A stretch of 64,000 nucleotides of DNA from Myrica gale (taxonomy: Eukaryota > Streptophyta > Magnoliopsida > Fagales > Myricaceae): assembly GCA_963930655.1 (NCBI GenBank), contig OZ005602.1:441501-505500 (forward strand). Reading direction: 5' to 3'. The position numbers were made by a program, and so were the translations under genes. Shown here piece after piece: positions 1 through 11,149 of this stretch. Numbering within the stretch: position 1 is the first letter of the stretch; each line of letters opens with the position of its first letter. Under the pieces are notes generated by a model. That model did not search any database and was not told the origin of the DNA. It worked only from the letters and a program-made list of their open reading frames with translations.

Positions 1-3000
1 AATGGTGCTTGAAGGAACTTGCCGAGATTGTCAAATGCAAGACACAGAATAAGCTGCGAATTTTACCCATTTTCTGTGATGTAGATCCATCTGATGTACG
101 AAAACAGACAAGGACCTTCTGAAAAGCTTTTGAAAAGCATGCAAAAAACCCTGAGACGGAATCTTGGAGAGCCGCTTTGACAGAAGTGGGCAATATCCCC
201 GGATGGGATTTACGTAACAGGTAATATTTGTCTGTTTTTTGTGTTAAAAAAAATATGTAAGTTGGAAACTTATGAATTATTTACGTCACATTTGTCTGTT
301 CTTCTCTCACTATATATCTCATCGAATCAAATTCTTCTAATTTTTTTATAGGCCCCAAGCAACAGTTATTCGACAAATTGTTGGAGATATATTTGAGAAG
401 TTGAGTCTCAGAATCTCATCCGTTCACGGTGAGCTTGTTGGAATAGACTCCCGTGTAATGGAAATGATGACCTTCCTCGATATGGGACTGAACGATGATG
501 TGCGTTTTATAGGGATTCATGGGATGGGTGGGGTTGGTAAGACAACTCTATCAGAAGTCATTTATAGTAGTTTTTCTCATCTATTCGAAGGAAACAACTA
601 TCTTGCTTCGGTTCGGGAATCAAGTGAAAATCAAGGTTTAGTTTGTCTACAACAAAAACTTCTTTGTTAGATTCTCAAGGAAAGAGAATTAGATGTTCGG
701 ACGGTGACTAATGGAGTCACAATGATAAGAAGCAGAATTCAGCATAGAAAGATTCTTATTGTTCTTGACGATGTGAATACAGATTCACAGCTTGAAGCAT
801 TGGCCGGAGGCCATGACTGGTTTGGTCCAGGGAGTAGAATTATTGTAACAAGCAGAGATAGTCATTTATTGAAAAGACATGATGTGACTTATCTCTATGA
901 GATTCATGGCCTAAACAATGATGAAGCTTTAAAACTCTTTAGTTTGTCAGCCTTCAAGAAAGTTCGTCCTGATGAAAATTATGTGGATTTATCTAAGAGT
1001 TTTATAAATTATGCTCAAGGCCTTCCTTTAGCTCTTAAAGTTTTAGGTTGTTTTTTGTTTGATAGAACAAGAGATGCCTGGAAAAGTGTCTTAGATCAAT
1101 TGAAAGCAAATCCTAGGAAAGAAATCTTGGATGTACTTGAAATAGGTTTTGATGAACTGGAAGATTTGCAGAAAGAGTTATTCTTGGACATTGCATTTTT
1201 CTTCAAAGGTAAGAAGTTGAATGATGTGGTAAGGGAAACATTAGAAAGCTTCGGCTACTATCCAGGTATCAATATTGAAATTCTGAAGGATAAATCCTTT
1301 ATTACAGTCTCAAGTTTTGGAATATTGGGAATGCATGATTTGTTACAAGAAATGGGTAAACAAATAGTTTGGCATGAATCTCCTATAGAGCCCGGCCAAC
1401 GCAGTAGATTGTGGCATTGGGAGGATATCCTTCATGTGTTGAAGAATAATACGGTAAGTGCATTCTTAAAGACAATAACGTAAAACTAATATTTTTTAAT
1501 GAGAAAGATACATTTTTCACCTTTAAACTATCATAGGTGTTGCATTTTGTACCTTGAACTAATACGTTTGAGAAATTGTATACACAAATTATTCATCTCT
1601 AAAACATTGCACATTTTGTCTATTTTTTCTGTTAAATTGGACAAAAATAGATTTTTTAAAAAATAAAATGATGATCATACCTCAAATGTAATTTACTATT
1701 CACATGTTTTTTTTAAATGAAAGAGTTATGCTATAGGCATAAATATAGCATAACAACATAACTTCGTCCAAGGTTCCCTGAATAATGTCTTAGAAGAACC
1801 ACCTAATTAATTAAAACTTAAAAGATCTGACTTTTGAAGCTTATGAATTACTACACCGATGATACCTAGGCACTGCGAACAATTTGATTTCTATCAAATA
1901 CTCATTTTGCTTAATTTTTCATCTTTTTTATTTAATGGGTATGAGTCTTGTTTTACGTCAAACGACAAAAATATGTAGAATTATTTTAATTTTAATTTAC
2001 TGTTGTTAGTGGAGACTAAAGAAGTCTATACGTAGGTATATTGAGGGATTGTGTCTCGTATTCCTACTGAGGTGTTTTAATTTACGGGTAGTCTGTGGAT
2101 GCAATGTTTCAAACCTGGTAATTTTGGGTGAAAATTGTAAAACACGTGGTACTTAGTGGGTGAAAAATATTTTTTTTTTCAAATTTTTAAATCAATTCTT
2201 GAAATTAAGCATTTGTCGAATATTTCTATAATAAAATTTATCTTTTGTTCTTGATTAGCAGGGAACAAATGCGGTTAAAGGCATAGTCCTAAAGTTGCCC
2301 CTAAATTCAAAGGAGAGATTAAGTATTGGAGGATTCAGCCAGATGAAAAATTTGAGAATTCTAAAGCTCGGCAACATAATTCTTGCAGAAAATCTATGGG
2401 ACAAGTTATGCACAACAATAGGGCTTCGACATCCTTTGGAATTCATACCAACTGAGGAACTGCGCATCATGAAATGGGAGGGATATCCTTTGAAATCATT
2501 GCCCACTAATTTTCAAGCAAATAAACTTGTTGAACTCAATTTCAGCGACAGCCGCAATATCAAAGAGTTGTGGAAGGGAAGAATGGTGAGATTTTGCTTT
2601 TATGGAATTGTGTATTTTTAATAAGAAAAAGTTCTTCAGTTTGTAGTTTTTTTGAATTATTTATTTGTTTGGGTTTTGTTATAGAGTTTTGGCAGTTTGA
2701 AACGACTGGAGATGAGTTGGTGTTCAAGCTTGATCAAGATACCAGACTTCACTGAAGTTCAGAATCTTGAGGTTCTTGATCTTGCTGACTGTGTTAATTT
2801 GTCTCATGTCAATCAATCGATTGGAGGTTTAAAAGGGCTTAAAATATTGAAACTAGTATCTTGTAAAAGAGTTACAAACCTACCATTTGACATGAGAGGC
2901 TTAGAATCTCTTGAAGAACTTTATCTTCATGGTTGTACTAAACTTGAAGTTCCTGAGATGGCAGGAATGACATCTTTGAAAGCACTTGGGTTGAATAGAA

Positions 3001-4325
3001 CTATCGTGAAAGAGTTTACAGTACCATGTAGTACTTCACGTTTCTTCTTGAATTTGAATAATTGCTTAGGACTGAAGAAATTTCCAGATCTGAGTGGATT
3101 GGAATTTATGTACGGCTTTGATGCAAGAGAAACTGCTATAACAAACTTTCCATCACCCAGTCTACTTCCGAAGAAGTGTGGAAGGATAGCGGTTTCAGGA
3201 CATAATCAAAATCTGAATTGGGGGAAGTTTTATGGTTTGATCTCACTCCCTCATGACATTTTTATGCTACTAAATGGTTGGGGATTATTCATAGTGGCGG
3301 CGGGGAGAGGAGAGAGATTTATAGCAGCAACGTTCTAGAAGGTTTTTATTTCAAGTATGGCTGTGAACACGATGACAAAATGTTGTACTTTACACTGGCC
3401 AGAGACGACGAGCGAGTTGAAGAGGTATCTCTCTATGATCCTTCCTCATAGAAATTAGAAAGAAACAAAATTCATTCATTCATATATATATAAGTTCTTT
3501 AAATTTATGGATTTTGATGGTTATTTATTCGCAATGTTGCAAATCATTTTGAAACAGAAAAGAGATATATTTGACTTTACAATGAGTGGTGCTTCGTTGG
3601 GAAGTAGTGCCAGCAGAAGTTTCGAGTGGTTCAATAATGAAACTACTACGGTGAGTCTCTCTCTTATGGTTATCATGCTGGTTGACAAATACAATAGTTG
3701 CATAATAAGGCGAGTGGTTATTTCTCTTGTTTTTTTTCTTTTTTCTTTTTTAACTTTGCAGGTTGTAAATATTATTGACTACGAGTTCATACCCCGAGTG
3801 GATCGAAAATTGAAGGGAATCTCTTTGTTTTTTGTTTTTGAATACCATGGGCCTCTGCGTAGACAGTTTTGTTACAATGGACCTCCTCGTATACCTTTTG
3901 CTTGTATTTTTGTGAGCGATGAAGGTATTCTAACAGATCCCTTATTCCTGTGGGCCCCTGCAATCCATAGTGTCGGGCCGATTGAATTTTGGACCTTTGT
4001 GCCAGCTACGTGGTTTCTGAAGTTACTTGTTCCTCGGCCTACAAGTAGCAGCTGCATTTGGGCTTCAGTTGTTCCTCCGAAACTCATTAAACACAGCTAT
4101 CATACTTCTTATTACTTCCCCAGTACAGAAACAGAAAGTGAGATAACTTTGGAGGAATCGAAAGCCCAACCTCTTGCGGATGTGAAAGATTGCAAGGTGC
4201 GGTTAGTATACGAGGATGACACTTCCGATTTCTACAGTACCGTTGCTCCCCATGCTTTACATTCCCAATACTATGAGCATCCTTGTTGTCATCCATACGA
4301 CACGGATAGCGATAAGGAAACGTAA
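1..4325 (+). pseudogene. TNL1: TIR-NBS-LRR resistance gene, left-truncated by the window and broken
   Basis: Six-exon TNL layout read by splice sites and by comparison with the intact copy at 41971-47588. The end of the TIR exon is 1-220, NB-ARC 352-1453, LRR exons 2262-2585 and 2685-3424, and C-terminal exons 3558-3650 and 3762-4325. Motifs seen include the conserved WCLKEL of the TIR domain, the P-loop GMGGVGKTT, kinase-2 ILIVLDDV, GLPLALKVLG and MHDLL. The family senses pathogen effectors in the cytosol or nucleus and signals by TIR NADase activity. It is broken by an in-frame TGA at 120-122 in the TIR exon, a TAG at 668-670 between P-loop and kinase-2, and a net frameshift in the distal LRR exon between about 3240 and 3330. 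The last two exons are still open. The first TIR half lies outside the window. The 3' UTR-like sequence runs to about 4560. Confidence 0.85.
1498..2181. repeat. Foldback MITE-like repeat in TNL1 intron 2
   Basis: The ends are imperfect inverted repeats: an AAAGATACATTTTTCACC type start near 1504 and GTGAAAAATATTT near 2160-2175. Related sequence lies at the same place in the intact TNL (44165-45385), so it entered before the TNL copies split. A related element stands alone at 53065-53455. Superfamily not assigned. Confidence 0.5.
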
Positions 4326-4880
4326 TACTTTCCAACATCTTTTTATGGTCCGTGGGAATCGGATAGCGATTAGAAAATGGATAGCAATGAACTAGTACCA
4401 TGTCTTGTCACTCTGCTCTCTCTATCCGCCATAAAGCATTTGTGATTTCACAACACTTGATCACGCTAGTCTTATTTTGCAGCTTGATTTGCTTGGATGT
4501 ACAATTGTTCTGGTTTTTTGTTGTAACTTGATTTGTAGATTCAAGATGCAATGAAAGCCCATTGATGTATATTCATGGGGTTTAGCTTTTTTCACAACAC
4601 TTGAATAATTGAATTATCACTTATCCAACAAGAGCACACCACCCCCTTTCTTAGTATTTGCGATATCCAAATTCTCAACCAAGTCCAACATAAAAGGCAA
4701 AAGAACAAAAAAAAAGCAGTACTAGAATAGTGAAAACATCTATTTCAATGATTACAACACACAACGATTATCAGGACTCAGGAGAAATATATGAAATATT
4801 CGTCGCAAAATTCACGACAACGTCGATAAGTTAATGTAGGATTTCAAGTTTTGACATAAATAAATATCTCTCTACTTATT
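4326..4880 (+). other. TNL1 3' UTR and flank
   Basis: The stretch to about 4560 matches the 3' UTRs after the other two TNL copies (about 30065-30265 and 47755-47945), including a shared TCTTATTTTGCAGCTT segment and a final AATGAAA-type polyadenylation context. From about 4600 the sequence leaves the paralogues, and I see no gene in it. Confidence 0.55.
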
Positions 4881-4889
4881 CTTTTAATT

Positions 4890-5092
4890 TGATTTTGAGG
4901 TATTGGGTTGTTTGGGTTTTAAGGGGGGCGGGCTGATTAATCTAGGCAGGCAAGGGGGGCAAGCATAATTTTTATTTGGCCAAGGGGGGCAAACCTAATA
5001 AAAATAAATAAATAAAAAATACATGTAAAAAAAAATTTTGGGGGGAGCCAACCGGGGCAATGGCCCCGGTTCGCCCCCCTCCCTCCGCCTAT
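4890..5092. repeat. G/C-run dispersed repeat
   Basis: Runs of five or more G and C with a short palindrome around 5056-5073 (CCGGGGCAATGGCCCCGG) are foreign to the AT-rich flanks. The right edge at about 5092 abuts sequence homologous to DTC intron DNA at about 50012, so this looks like an inserted repeat end. Family not recognised. Confidence 0.35.
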
Positions 5093-5306
5093 GCTTACAT
5101 ATTCCAACTGAGCCAAGCCAGTCAAAATAAGGAAAACCTATAAAATAATGGTTTCAAAATGGCCTAGCTAATGCTCTAAACAAGTTACCTTTTATAACAA
5201 AAAAGCTATGCAGGATTTGCCTAAAACGTTCATGGAAATCAATATTGTCGTATCTGTTGAAAATATCAACAAATGCTCCTCCCCTAAAAGAAAAAAATAA
5301 AATAAA
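5093..5306 (-). pseudogene. Remnant of a DTC gene intron (unit 1)
   Basis: Sequence aligns with 50012-50225, within the large intron between exons 4 and 5 of the intact DTC gene. It holds no exon. It shows that unit 1 once carried a DTC copy whose last two exons are gone from this position. The Pack-MULE begins at 5307, directly after a TAAAATAAA target site. Confidence 0.6.
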
Positions 5307-5749
5307 GAGAAATTGACATTTTAGTCCCTGAGTTTTGAATACTTAATCATTTTAATCCTCTACTTTCAAACTTCAAAATTTGGGTCCTCAATTATTCTCA
5401 TTTTGACAAGTACACCCTTCTGTCAGTCTGTCGTTCATCTCCTTAACGGCAGAGCCATCTCAGCAGCAGCTAAGTAGCCTCTTCAAACTGAAATCGAAGG
5501 ATTAAAAAGTAAAAGGTGCTAAAACCTAAGGACTCAAATGACAATTTCCCCTAAAATTATAATGGTCCCCAGCATCAGCCTCGTGAAAGAATGACGAAAT
5601 GAATGTTAAAATCGGCAGGAGGGACATATCGAGAATTGCTTGAAAACTTTGATTACTAGAAGAACAAATAGTTCAACAAATAAATTGGTGATAACATCTA
5701 GCCCGAAGAACATAAAAAAGAAACACAGGGAAAAACTGCAAAATAAAGC

Positions 5750-8006
5750 AAAATAAGAGGATCTTCTTTCTTTCAAAGAATGTCTTCAAATGCCATAACT
5801 GCAAACAGGCCACTGACAAGCAAACCAAAAGAAAGATGAAACTAAAGTTTATCATCCTGAAGTTAGTTGCCCTGTTAAGTTCTGCATTTCTTCCTCCCTA
5901 GATCACCAAGAGCAAAAATACGTCAGACAAAGCAGGGTGATCCTCAGCAGAAAAGAAACAAATACGGAACACAGATCTTAATTACCATCCAAGGTCTTGA
6001 GGTAAACGGCTTTTACAAACTCGGAGCATAATATCTATAACTGAGAAAATAAATCTGCTTTCGGTGTGGCACAAAAGAGATAATTGGGGTAATGTATTTA
6101 CATCCAGACATCTGATTCCCGCCAGTTAGCAACATCATAGATGACTGAGGCACGCATGATTTTGAGATTTGAAGTTTCAGACGCACAAACACACAGGCAG
6201 ACACAGAGGAAGCCTAAGCAGTAGAGGGAGCAATTCCAGTCGGTTTATATAGGTGTCTGTGGAACAATCTGCAGCAGAACGTGGCACAAGCCATATTGTG
6301 TTCGTTACAAAATTAACTTTTCCAATAAGATATCTCGTCCCCGAAAACAAACACATGGAGCAAGGTTTTTAAGTGAACTCAAATAGAGTGAAATATGAAA
6401 CTTGAACTCATATCTACAAAATTATATTTGTACCTCTCACGCAGATAAAACATCTCATCATTAATGGATGTGACAGTCTCATACAATTTCTTCAACTCAA
6501 GTTCCATCACCTCGCACAACATATGAAATAATATCTCAGTTGACCACAGGTAGCATACCATTAATTTCTCTATAAATGAGCATAATTGCACTCACTTCAA
6601 CATTGAAGTTTCATCAAACTTGGGAAATTTAAGTAAACGTGATTTCATGATGGTTGTCTTGGTTAGACCAAATCATGTAACCTGTATCAGATGAAGATCA
6701 TTTTGTGTAGTTTCAAACTGGTTTCTTAGATGACCCCACAAATTCACAATGGTTTGGAGAGAAGAGTCAGTTATAAGCTCATTGCCATATAGAATGCAGG
6801 AGCACAATTTCCTTGCCAATGGGGGATTGATACTTTGTAATCTACAGCAAACCATAGCAAATTCAGATGAATGAATGAATGAATGAAGAAATAATTTGAA
6901 AGAGAGAAAATATAGCCTTTATCCAATAAGCAAGTTAAGAAATAACAAAAACACAAGCGACTTTTCCTGTGGGTCGAGGCATCCAAGACAAATACAATGC
7001 AGTGGTAAAACAATAAATAATTTAGAAGCCAGTAACCTGGTAGCTCCTCTAATTTGAGCCAATCTTGAACCATACCAAAGATAAATGAACCTCAAGGCTC
7101 AAATAGAGAAAGTCACTTACTTCAATCTGCCCTTTCTTAGCAACTTTGGATCAGTCTTTCGCAGAAACACCAGTTTTCCAATCAAAATCAACTGTCACTG
7201 TCACTGGGGGCTTATGATCCGGCGCCCTAAAGCTAGCTGCATAATCACCAGCCTCAGCCCCGCTAAATGCAAAATTACCGGCTTGCAAATGATCCTCATA
7301 GTGATAATTGTTACCGTAAGGTGAATTCAACTGATCAGAACTCCAATAGCTACCATATTAGTCTCCGGAAACAAAGCTCACATAATTCCAAGAATTACCA
7401 AATGTTAAAGCAACAAACGGCAAGTGACAATCTTTTAGGTACAAAGTAGTAAAATTCGGAACACATGCTCACGGAAGCTTCAGAATTTCAATTAGCATTC
7501 GCCATTTTAGTCCGACTATTAGCTCCACACAGAAATTAAAGCCTTTACTCTACATCGATATCTCCAATTTGCGAGAGACAAAACGAAAAAATTGACTGAT
7601 ACTTATTGCCAAAGAAAAAATCCAAAATTTTCTGCAGAAAGAAAACTACATTCGATTTGCATGGATAATCACTCCCAGGATTTGCATTAATCGCCCCCCA
7701 AAAAAAATTCAGAGCACATCAAAACCTATTTAATATAACTGGAAAATAAGGAAACTGAGTCTGTAAAACGGAATACAAAGAAAGGAAAAGAAAGAGAAAA
7801 AGCAAAACAGTGTCATGCATGGAACACACATACGGATGGCATCGAAGGCACAGACCCGAAAAAAGTGGTATAGAGAAGCCTCGGGAGGTTTTGGGGCATT
7901 ACCCGGACAATGATCTTGTAGGAATCATGAACAGGAAATCCTTCGCTGGGATTGACGACGCCGTACTCGCCCATCGTCATGTCGTTGCTCTTGATGTCCT
8001 CCGATT
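5750..8006 (-). pseudogene. p24 (emp24/gp25L) cargo receptor gene fragment, captured and broken
   Basis: Minus-strand pieces in the right order spell a p24-delta type protein: luminal GOLD region (about 8006-7903), second GOLD exon with SPYGNNYHYEDH and VTVTVDFDWKTG (7324-7121), the coiled-coil exon ELKKLYETVTSINDEMFYL (6510-6434), and the membrane span with LQLWHLKTFFERKKIL (about 5860-5750). Introns with GT donors remain at 7902, 7120 and 6433, so this is a genomic capture, not a retrocopy. p24 proteins sort cargo in COPI/COPII vesicles between ER and Golgi. Signal peptide and start are missing because a hAT element sits at 8007. An in-frame TGA replaces the expected Trp in the AKDWS segment (about 7140-7155), and the normal stop after the dilysine tail is lost. 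Not expected to make a working protein. Confidence 0.8.
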
Positions 8007-8045
8007 TAGGGCTGTGCATAAGCGGTGGCGGTAGCGGTTACCGCC

Positions 8046-8335
8046 ACCTGCACCCAGATCGCAAAAATCACAACCAAATCATCACAAATCTCAACCAAAA
8101 TCGCAACCATCACAACCAAATCGCAAATCTCAACCCAAATCACAACCCAGATCGCAAAAATCACAACCAAATCATCACAAATCTCAACCAAAATCGCAAC
8201 CATCACAACCAAATCGCAAATCTCAACCCAAATCGCAACCCAAATCACAACCAAATCATCACAAATCTCAACCAAATCCACAAACCCAAAAAAAATCGCA
8301 AACATTTCAAATCGCAACAAAACTATAGAAAGAGA
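8046..8335. repeat. Tandem minisatellite inside the hAT element
   Basis: About three copies of a unit of roughly 80-90 bp built from AAATCACAACCAAATC and CAAATCTCAACC submotifs. The regular spacing opens long reading frames on both strands. These are by-products of the repeat, not genes. Confidence 0.75.
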
Positions 8336-8545
8336 GAAACAGAGAGAAAGAAAAAGAGAGAGGCAAATAGCGAGAGGACGGCGGAGCCACGGTGGCTGAG
8401 GGGAGGCTGAAGCATCTTGGTACGGGTCTGGGAGGAGCAGGCGGCTGGAGGCCAGGGTGAAACGCGGGGGGAGGGGGCTGCCGTCTGCTTCTTCGAAAAT
8501 GGGAAGGGAGAGGGGCCTCGAAACTTTTAGGGTTTCGGGGCCCCT

Positions 8546-8589
8546 CAAAACGACGACGTTTCTCTTTAAAGAGAAACGTCGTCGTTTTG
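8546..8589. repeat. 44-bp perfect palindrome
   Basis: Arms 8546-8564 and 8571-8589 are exact reverse complements around TTTAAA. The arms contain ACGACGACGTTT. It could form a cruciform or hairpin. It belongs to the hAT element interior. Confidence 0.85.
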
Positions 8590-8957
8590 TATAAAATAAA
8601 TGAAAAAAAATAAAAAAAATTTAAAACGGTTCTGGCGGTGAACCGCCCAGCGGTGGGCGGTGAACCGCCACCGCCATTTTCACCGATTTTTGGTGAAAAT
8701 GGCCACCGGCTCACCGCCGGTACCGGTGAACAGCCCTAATCCGATTGCATTTTGAAAAGGGACGACGCCGTTTATTGATGCTGAGGTGTCCACGTGACCT
8801 GGCTATCCAATGATGCCACATGCAAGTATGCTGAGGTGGTTGGCACTCCGTTAAGAAGTATGGCAAACTGACTGAAGAGTGTATTTGTCAGAATGAAAAT
8901 ATCCAAGTACAAAATGCCCAATATCTAAGTACAAAATGCCAATTTTTTTAAAATAAA

Positions 8958-10657
8958 ACAAATAACCTTATTCGCCCCCAAACCTTTTCCATAAAAGATA
9001 AGTGCTAGATCTGCTGGACTACCGACAGATGCTCCAATGGCACCAGCAGTAGCCGGTAAGCCACAGAGCATTCTGATACAGAGGCAGGGGCTTCCCATCA
9101 TAGCTTCTGTTGAGTGAAATGAACAAAAAAAGCTTTAAAGAAAAGCCTTTTTATAATAAGAAAAACAGACTTTACTTTTCTCTTCGCTCTTTGGGTGCGT
9201 TTACAACACAAACACAACCTTTACCTCACGCCACTCACCTTCACACGCATTTACTCATTTCACTTTTCTCACTTTTTACAATCACTCTTCACTCCTACTA
9301 CACGGCACACACACCTTTTTCACTTATTCACCTATAGACTTCTCTACACACACGGACACACCACTTTTCGGCTTCCAACAACTCTCACTTGTCTTCTCCT
9401 ATTTATAGGCACAATAGGTCGGTGGGTTCATCAAGTCGGCAAGTGATTGCCTTCTAGTAAATTCTGCAACTTTCAGGAAGAGCTTCTCCATCCATTTACC
9501 AGTCGGCAGCAAGTGACGATCTTCTAGAAAATTTTGTTGTCCTATAGAATTTTCAACTATTTATTTGCTTCTTCACCTTTCTAGAATACGGTCAGAATTC
9601 TCTAGAGAAGTATGCGCTGATTTTTAACACTCCCCCTCAGCACTTACTTCTCTTCTATCCAGCAATTCATGTAAGTATGCATTCTTTACATTCATTTATT
9701 CATTCGCCAGAGCTTCCATAATTTTTCAATATCCAATATCGGTAGCATGTCATCTGCTGTCTTGATATATGCTGATTCTCCAAATGCTTTGTTGTCATCT
9801 GATTATTCAGCCGCTAATGGTGTTTTAACTTCATCGAGACTTCTCGACATTAAATCGCAGATTTTATTCTTCACCAATGCAGCAACCTTCTCTTCTATTG
9901 TTTTTCTTCGCATTGTATTTTTAGATGCTTCTTCATTCTCTTCATTAATAACATCGTTAAAACATCTTAATCCAAGAATTAAATCTTCACCACCAATGAC
10001 TTCTTCAACATCAATAATGTTCGTAACTTTTTCTTCTAGCTCTTCTTTTAGCGTTATATACTCATCAGTCTGCTGCCGTCCTTCTCTTTCTCTTTCTTGT
10101 TCATCAAGTCGGCAAGTGATTGCCTTCTAGTAAATTCTGCAACTTTCAGGAAGAGCTTCTCCATTCATTTACCAGTCTGCAGCAAGTGACAGCAAGTGAC
10201 GATTTTCTAGAAAATTCTGTTGTCCTATAGAATTTTCAACTATTTCTTTGCTTCTTCACTTTTCTAGAATACGGTCAGAATTCTCTAGAGAAGTATGTGC
10301 TGATTTTTAACAGCTTCAATTGCTTTGTTCGTCAAAATCCTAATTTTACCAAAGGGAAACATTTCAATACATGAAAAGGATATCCCTGAGGACGAAAAAA
10401 AAAGATTTAGATCTAATTGCAAAGGTTAAATCCACTAGCCACTAGGAAAGATCCAATCGACAAGCCTAAATGTTCCAAGAACGAAATCATGTCCCAAAAT
10501 CTGATTCTTTACTCTTAACAAAGAGTTAGAGTTAATAGTTAGTAGGTGTAATGTTATTTTTAGTGTAATGGATGCTGTTTTCAAACATTTACCTGAAAGA
10601 TCCAAGTCGTGCTATGGTATATAAATGTTGCTAGGATAAGAAGTCCATCAGACAGCC
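8958..10657 (-). pseudogene. DTC carrier gene fragment (unit 1), split by an LTR fossil
   Basis: The minus strand carries part of DTC exon 4 (about 8998-9102 and, beyond the insert, 10313-10339) and exon 3 (about 10593-10657), with introns matching the intact gene at 50758-51425. Exons 1, 2, 5 and 6 are absent here. Exon 4 is divided by a TG...CA element at 9108-10312 with a 5-bp target duplication. No coding potential remains. Confidence 0.75.
9108..10312 (-). mobile_element. Small LTR-retrotransposon fossil
   Basis: It begins TG and ends CA and is flanked by exact 5-bp direct repeats GCTTC (9103-9107, 10313-10317). Parts: one LTR of about 522 bp (9108-9629), a short internal remnant (9630-10098) with a purine-rich tract (minus strand GAGGGGGAG) against the LTR, and a partial second LTR (10099-10312). 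The paralogous DTC exon 4 shows the empty site. It is broken, being mostly LTR with almost no internal coding. The two LTR segments differ at only a few positions, so it is fairly young. Copia or Gypsy cannot be settled from what is left. Confidence 0.7.
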
Positions 10658-10974
10658 CCTGCTCAAAATAATGCAATTGTAAACCACTAAGACCATGCTC
10701 GAGGTTGTTTCCATGCCTAAGGACCAAAATGGAGTTTTCCCAAAAATTAAAATCACCGTATTGCAAAATAGATTGTTCCATAACTGGAAGTCACAAAGCT
10801 AGGTTGAAGGTAAAGATAAAAGGGAAAAAGCCACAAGTCTTTCGAGTTCATAGTATAATGTTTCCAACTTCCAACAAGCTAGGACAAGAGTTACTCAAAA
10901 ACGATTTCTCAATTTTGGTTTGGGAGCTCTAATAACTGTTCACAAAGCTTTTGCTTCTCTAAAAGTTCCCCTCA

Positions 10975-11145
10975 ACACGAAAATTGGATATGACCATTTT
11001 GTCCAATGCCGCAGGCATTCTTCACCAAAATCTCCACCGCTAATAGCTCGCCTTCATATCTCTTAAGACTCTTATAACCGCGAACTTTGATGAGCTTGAG
11101 GTGTGACATTAAACATGGAGGCACTGGATCCACTATCCCATCATC
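10975..11145 (-). pseudogene. FBD-domain (F-box/LRR) gene fragment
   Basis: The minus strand reads a short FBD-like piece with PPCLMSHLKLIKVRGY and a GELLAVEILVKNA type stretch, typical of the C-terminal FBD domain of plant F-box proteins. It lacks F-box and LRRs. It runs directly into the broken NPF fragment to its right. A second, similar fragment lies at 13660-13873. Confidence 0.55.
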
Positions 11146-11149
11146 TACA

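Larger units (their letters stand above)
8007..8738. mobile_element. Non-autonomous hAT element
   Basis: Terminal TAGGGCTG and CAGCCCTA are exact inverted repeats of the hAT type. The flanking 8-bp sites CTCCGATT (7999-8006) and ATCCGATT (8739-8746) match at 7 of 8 bases, as expected for a hAT target duplication. It lies in the first retained p24 exon inside the Pack-MULE. There is no transposase. The subterminal regions are rich in GCGGTGG/CCGCC motifs. The interior holds a tandem repeat and a long palindrome. Confidence 0.75.
5307..8948. mobile_element. Pack-MULE carrying a p24 gene fragment
   Basis: Both ends are related inverted sequences. The left start GAGAAATTGACATTTTAG and the reverse complement of the right end AAAAAATTGGCATTTTGT agree at 13 of the first 16 positions, and similarity recurs further in (the TGACAAGTACAC type block, the CTTAACGG block, CTCAGCA). 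An exact 9-bp direct repeat TAAAATAAA flanks it at 5298-5306 and 8949-8957, as expected for Mutator-like elements. The DTC intron in unit 3 (about 50215-50245) shows the site without the insert. The interior is an intron-containing host gene fragment rather than transposase. The left 250 bp also form a self-inverted MITE-like unit ending near 5554, so nested insertion of two related MITEs is an alternative. The A-rich target weakens the direct-repeat evidence. Confidence 0.6.

Noticed and set aside
4087-4401. 104-aa minus-strand frame
   Set aside because: Antisense to the last TNL1 exon, which is conserved in three copies on the plus strand.
6771-7073. 100-aa minus-strand frame within the p24 region
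   Set aside because: Lies in the intron between the second GOLD exon and the coiled-coil exon of the captured p24 fragment, with no domain.
8046-8335. CRISPR-like regular repeats
   Set aside because: Eukaryotic minisatellite with no unique spacers between identical repeats, and no cas genes.
8006-8548. 180-aa minus-strand frame and overlapping plus-strand frames with repeated Val/Ile/Asp or Gln/Ile/Ser/Thr
   Set aside because: They are generated by the 80-90-bp tandem repeat in a hAT element. No start context or conserved domain.
9747-10130. 127-aa Ser-rich plus-strand frame
   Set aside because: Antisense to the internal remnant and partial LTR of a minus-strand LTR fossil.
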